From DASSUW01 sp963806395 (GTDB lineage: Bacteria; Actinomycetota; Thermoleophilia; Solirubrobacterales; Solirubrobacteraceae), in assembly GCA_963806395.1 (NCBI GenBank), contig CAWDYI010000019.1, forward strand, positions 558,001-622,000: a DNA stretch of 64,000 bases, given 5' to 3'. Below are positions 62,610 to 64,000 of the stretch, one piece after another. Below the pieces are notes generated by a model. It worked only from the letters and a program-made list of their open reading frames with translations. It did no database searches and was not told the origin of the DNA. The position numbers and the translations under genes were made by a program. Every line of letters starts with the position of its first letter. Position 1 is the stretch's first letter.

Positions 62610-63326
62610 GTGCACGCCGCCAGACCCCGCGTCCTGTTCGTCGAGGACGAGCCGAGCATCTACGAGCCGTTCTCAAAGGCGCTCGCCCGCGAGGGCTTCG
62701 AGCCGGTCCTCGCCCGCACCGCCGCCCGCGCGCTGGAGCTCGCCGAGGACGGCGACTTCGCGATCGTCCTGCTCGACCTGATGCTGCCCGACGGCGACGG
62801 CCGCGACGTGTGCCGCGCGATCCGGCGCAACTCGTCCGTGCCGATCCTGATGTTGACCGCACGCGGCACCGAGGCGGACCGGATCGTCGGGCTCGAGATC
62901 GGCGCCGACGACTACGTCGTCAAGCCGTTCAGCGGCGCCGAGGTGATCGCCCGGATCCGCGCGATCCTCCGCCGCAGCGCCACCGCGCCCGGCGAGGAGG
63001 AGGCGCCCCCCGAGCCGATCGCGGTCGGCGACCTCGCGGTCGACTTCGCCTCTCGCCGCGTGCACCTCTCCGGCAGCGAGCTCACGCTGTCGCGCAAGGA
63101 GTTCGACCTGCTCGCCGAGCTGATCCGGCACGCCGGCCGCGTCGTCACGCGCGAGCAGCTGATGGACCGCGTGTGGGACGAGAACTGGTTCGGCTCGACC
63201 AAGACGCTCGACGTGCACATCCGCTGGCTGCGCCAGAAGCTCGGGGACGATCCGGGCGAGCCGCGCTACCTGCACACGGTGCGCGGCGTCGGCTTCCGGT
63301 TCACCGCGCCGGAGGAGTTCTCGTAA
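62610..63326 (+). CDS. OmpR-family response regulator
   Basis: 238 residues: receiver domain with FVEDEPSIYEPFSKAL, the phospho-acceptor Asp in LLDLMLPDGDG and the lysine in VKPFSGAEV; a winged-helix DNA-binding domain with SRKEFDLLAELIRHAGRVV and TLDVHIRWLRQKLGDD. It starts with GTG 62610. The kinase gene follows directly. It probably controls the divergent ApbE unit or itself, since 91 bases separate the two units. Confidence 0.94.
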   Translation: MHAARPRVLFVEDEPSIYEPFSKALAREGFEPVLARTAARALELAEDGDFAIVLLDLMLPDGDGRDVCRAIRRNSSVPILMLTARGTEADRIVGLEIGADDYVVKPFSGAEVIARIRAILRRSATAPGEEEAPPEPIAVGDLAVDFASRRVHLSGSELTLSRKEFDLLAELIRHAGRVVTREQLMDRVWDENWFGSTKTLDVHIRWLRQKLGDDPGEPRYLHTVRGVGFRFTAPEEFS

Positions 63327-64000
63327 CCCTCCGGCTCCGCCTTCTGCTGGCGCTCGCCTACGTGCTCCTGCTGGCGATCGTCGCCCTCGAGGTCCCGCTG
63401 ATCATCAACCTGCGCGACCGCGTCGACTCCGAGGTCAAGTCGCAGGCGCTCAGTCAGGCCGAGTTCCTCGCGGCGACCGTCGACCTGCGGCGCCCCAACG
63501 AGTTGCAGGGCGTGGCCGACCTGGCCGGGGACCGTCTGCGCGGCCGCGTGATCGTCGTCGACGCGGACGGGACCCTCGTGGCCGACTCGGCGGGCCAGGA
63601 GCGACTGGGCATCGACTACCGCAGCCGGCCCGAGGTCGCGTCTGCGCTGCGCGGCAACCCCGTGCAGGACCAGCGGCGGAGCGAGACGCTCGACGAGACG
63701 ATCCTCGCCACGGCCGTGCCCGTGCGGCTCCGCGGCACTGTGACCGGCGCGATCAGGATCACGCAGAGCGTGGACGCCGTTGCGCGCGCCACGCGCCGCA
63801 CGACGCTCGGGCTGATCGCGATCGGGCTGGTCGTGCTCGTGCTCGGCCTCGCGGCGGGTGCCGTCATCGCCAGCCAGGTGGCCGGGCCGGTGCGCCGGCT
63901 CGACGAAGCCGCACGGCGCGTCGCGGACGGCGACCTCTCCGCCCGCGCCAAGCCGGAGGGAAGCACCGAGCAGCGGCGGCTCGCGGAGACGTTCAACGAG
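63323..64000 (+). CDS. Sensor histidine kinase, cut by the window edge
   Basis: The open frame starts beside the regulator's stop and runs off the window. It has a membrane segment (LRLLLALAYVLLLAIVALEV), an extracytoplasmic sensor loop of about 120 residues (GRVIVVDADGTLVADSAG), a second helix (LGLIAIGLVVLVLGLAAGA) and a HAMP-like linker (GPVRRLDEAARRVADGDLS). No ATG, GTG or TTG lies at the natural start; the codon at 63323 is GTA and the next canonical one (GTG 63359) would cut the first helix. A base error or a rare start is possible. Confidence 0.8.

Overview
The window is about 70% G+C and codes densely on both strands. There is no tRNA, rRNA, CRISPR array, insertion sequence or phage gene. 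Several features point to an actinobacterium, probably of the class Thermoleophilia (Solirubrobacterales-like; an inference from gene content): dnaK-grpE-dnaJ-hspR in that order, inositol-phosphate synthase beside a CDP-alcohol transferase, F420-type oxidoreductases, a SigJ-like sigma factor and many GTG starts. Neighbouring genes often overlap as ATGA or GTGA.

Left part (1-11.6 kb): an M20 peptidase and a diaminopropionate ammonia-lyase-like enzyme on the + strand face a long leftward run. In transcription order that run holds a 2-oxoacid dehydrogenase (E1 alpha, E1 beta, E2), lipB, two F420/flavin oxidoreductases, lipA, rhomboid, an unlisted 59-residue membrane protein and a D-Ala-D-Ala carboxypeptidase. 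Lipoate attachment and synthesis genes therefore sit next to a lipoylated complex. A second set, pdhA-pdhB (24-26 kb), pdhC (14-15 kb) and lpd (29-31 kb), makes the pyruvate dehydrogenase parts. pdhAB and pdhC are separated by a metal cluster.

Metal cluster (15-22.5 kb, leftward): DUF4331 secreted protein, TPR protein, a NicO-type Ni/Co transporter with a His-rich loop, then an unusual Fur-family regulator, cbiM, a PDGLE/CbiN-like gene, cbiQ (frameshifted) and cbiO. Similar inverted repeats resembling the actinobacterial Nur box lie before both transcription units. This is the best candidate for an under-described system.

Middle (26-46 kb): a KAP P-loop ATPase, lpd, a thioesterase, thiE, a TPP riboswitch driving thiO-thiS-thiG, a lysine-rich secreted protein, a frameshifted MFS transporter and SnoaL-like gene, an SDR, a cupredoxin lipoprotein, a frameshifted argF, an RlmD-type methyltransferase, a lipase-like hydrolase, a quinone oxidoreductase, SigJ, an epimerase-like protein and a uracil-DNA-glycosylase-like protein with altered catalytic motifs.

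Right part (46-64 kb): a glycosyltransferase-PHP fusion, an inositol-lipid group (ino1, CDP-alcohol transferase, PAP2/Aur1-like), a GT-C-like membrane protein, a CAP-domain protein with a hairpin-rich leader, nth, the DnaK chaperone operon, and a leftward four-gene unit (two low-complexity envelope proteins, ApbE flavin transferase, ferric-reductase-like membrane protein) divergent from a two-component pair cut by the window edge.

Two copies of a nested palindromic element sit between convergent genes (13.56-13.85 and 41.80-41.94 kb). Four recognisable genes, and probably a fifth, are broken by single-base shifts, mostly at or near short G/C runs. This looks more like assembly error than decay.
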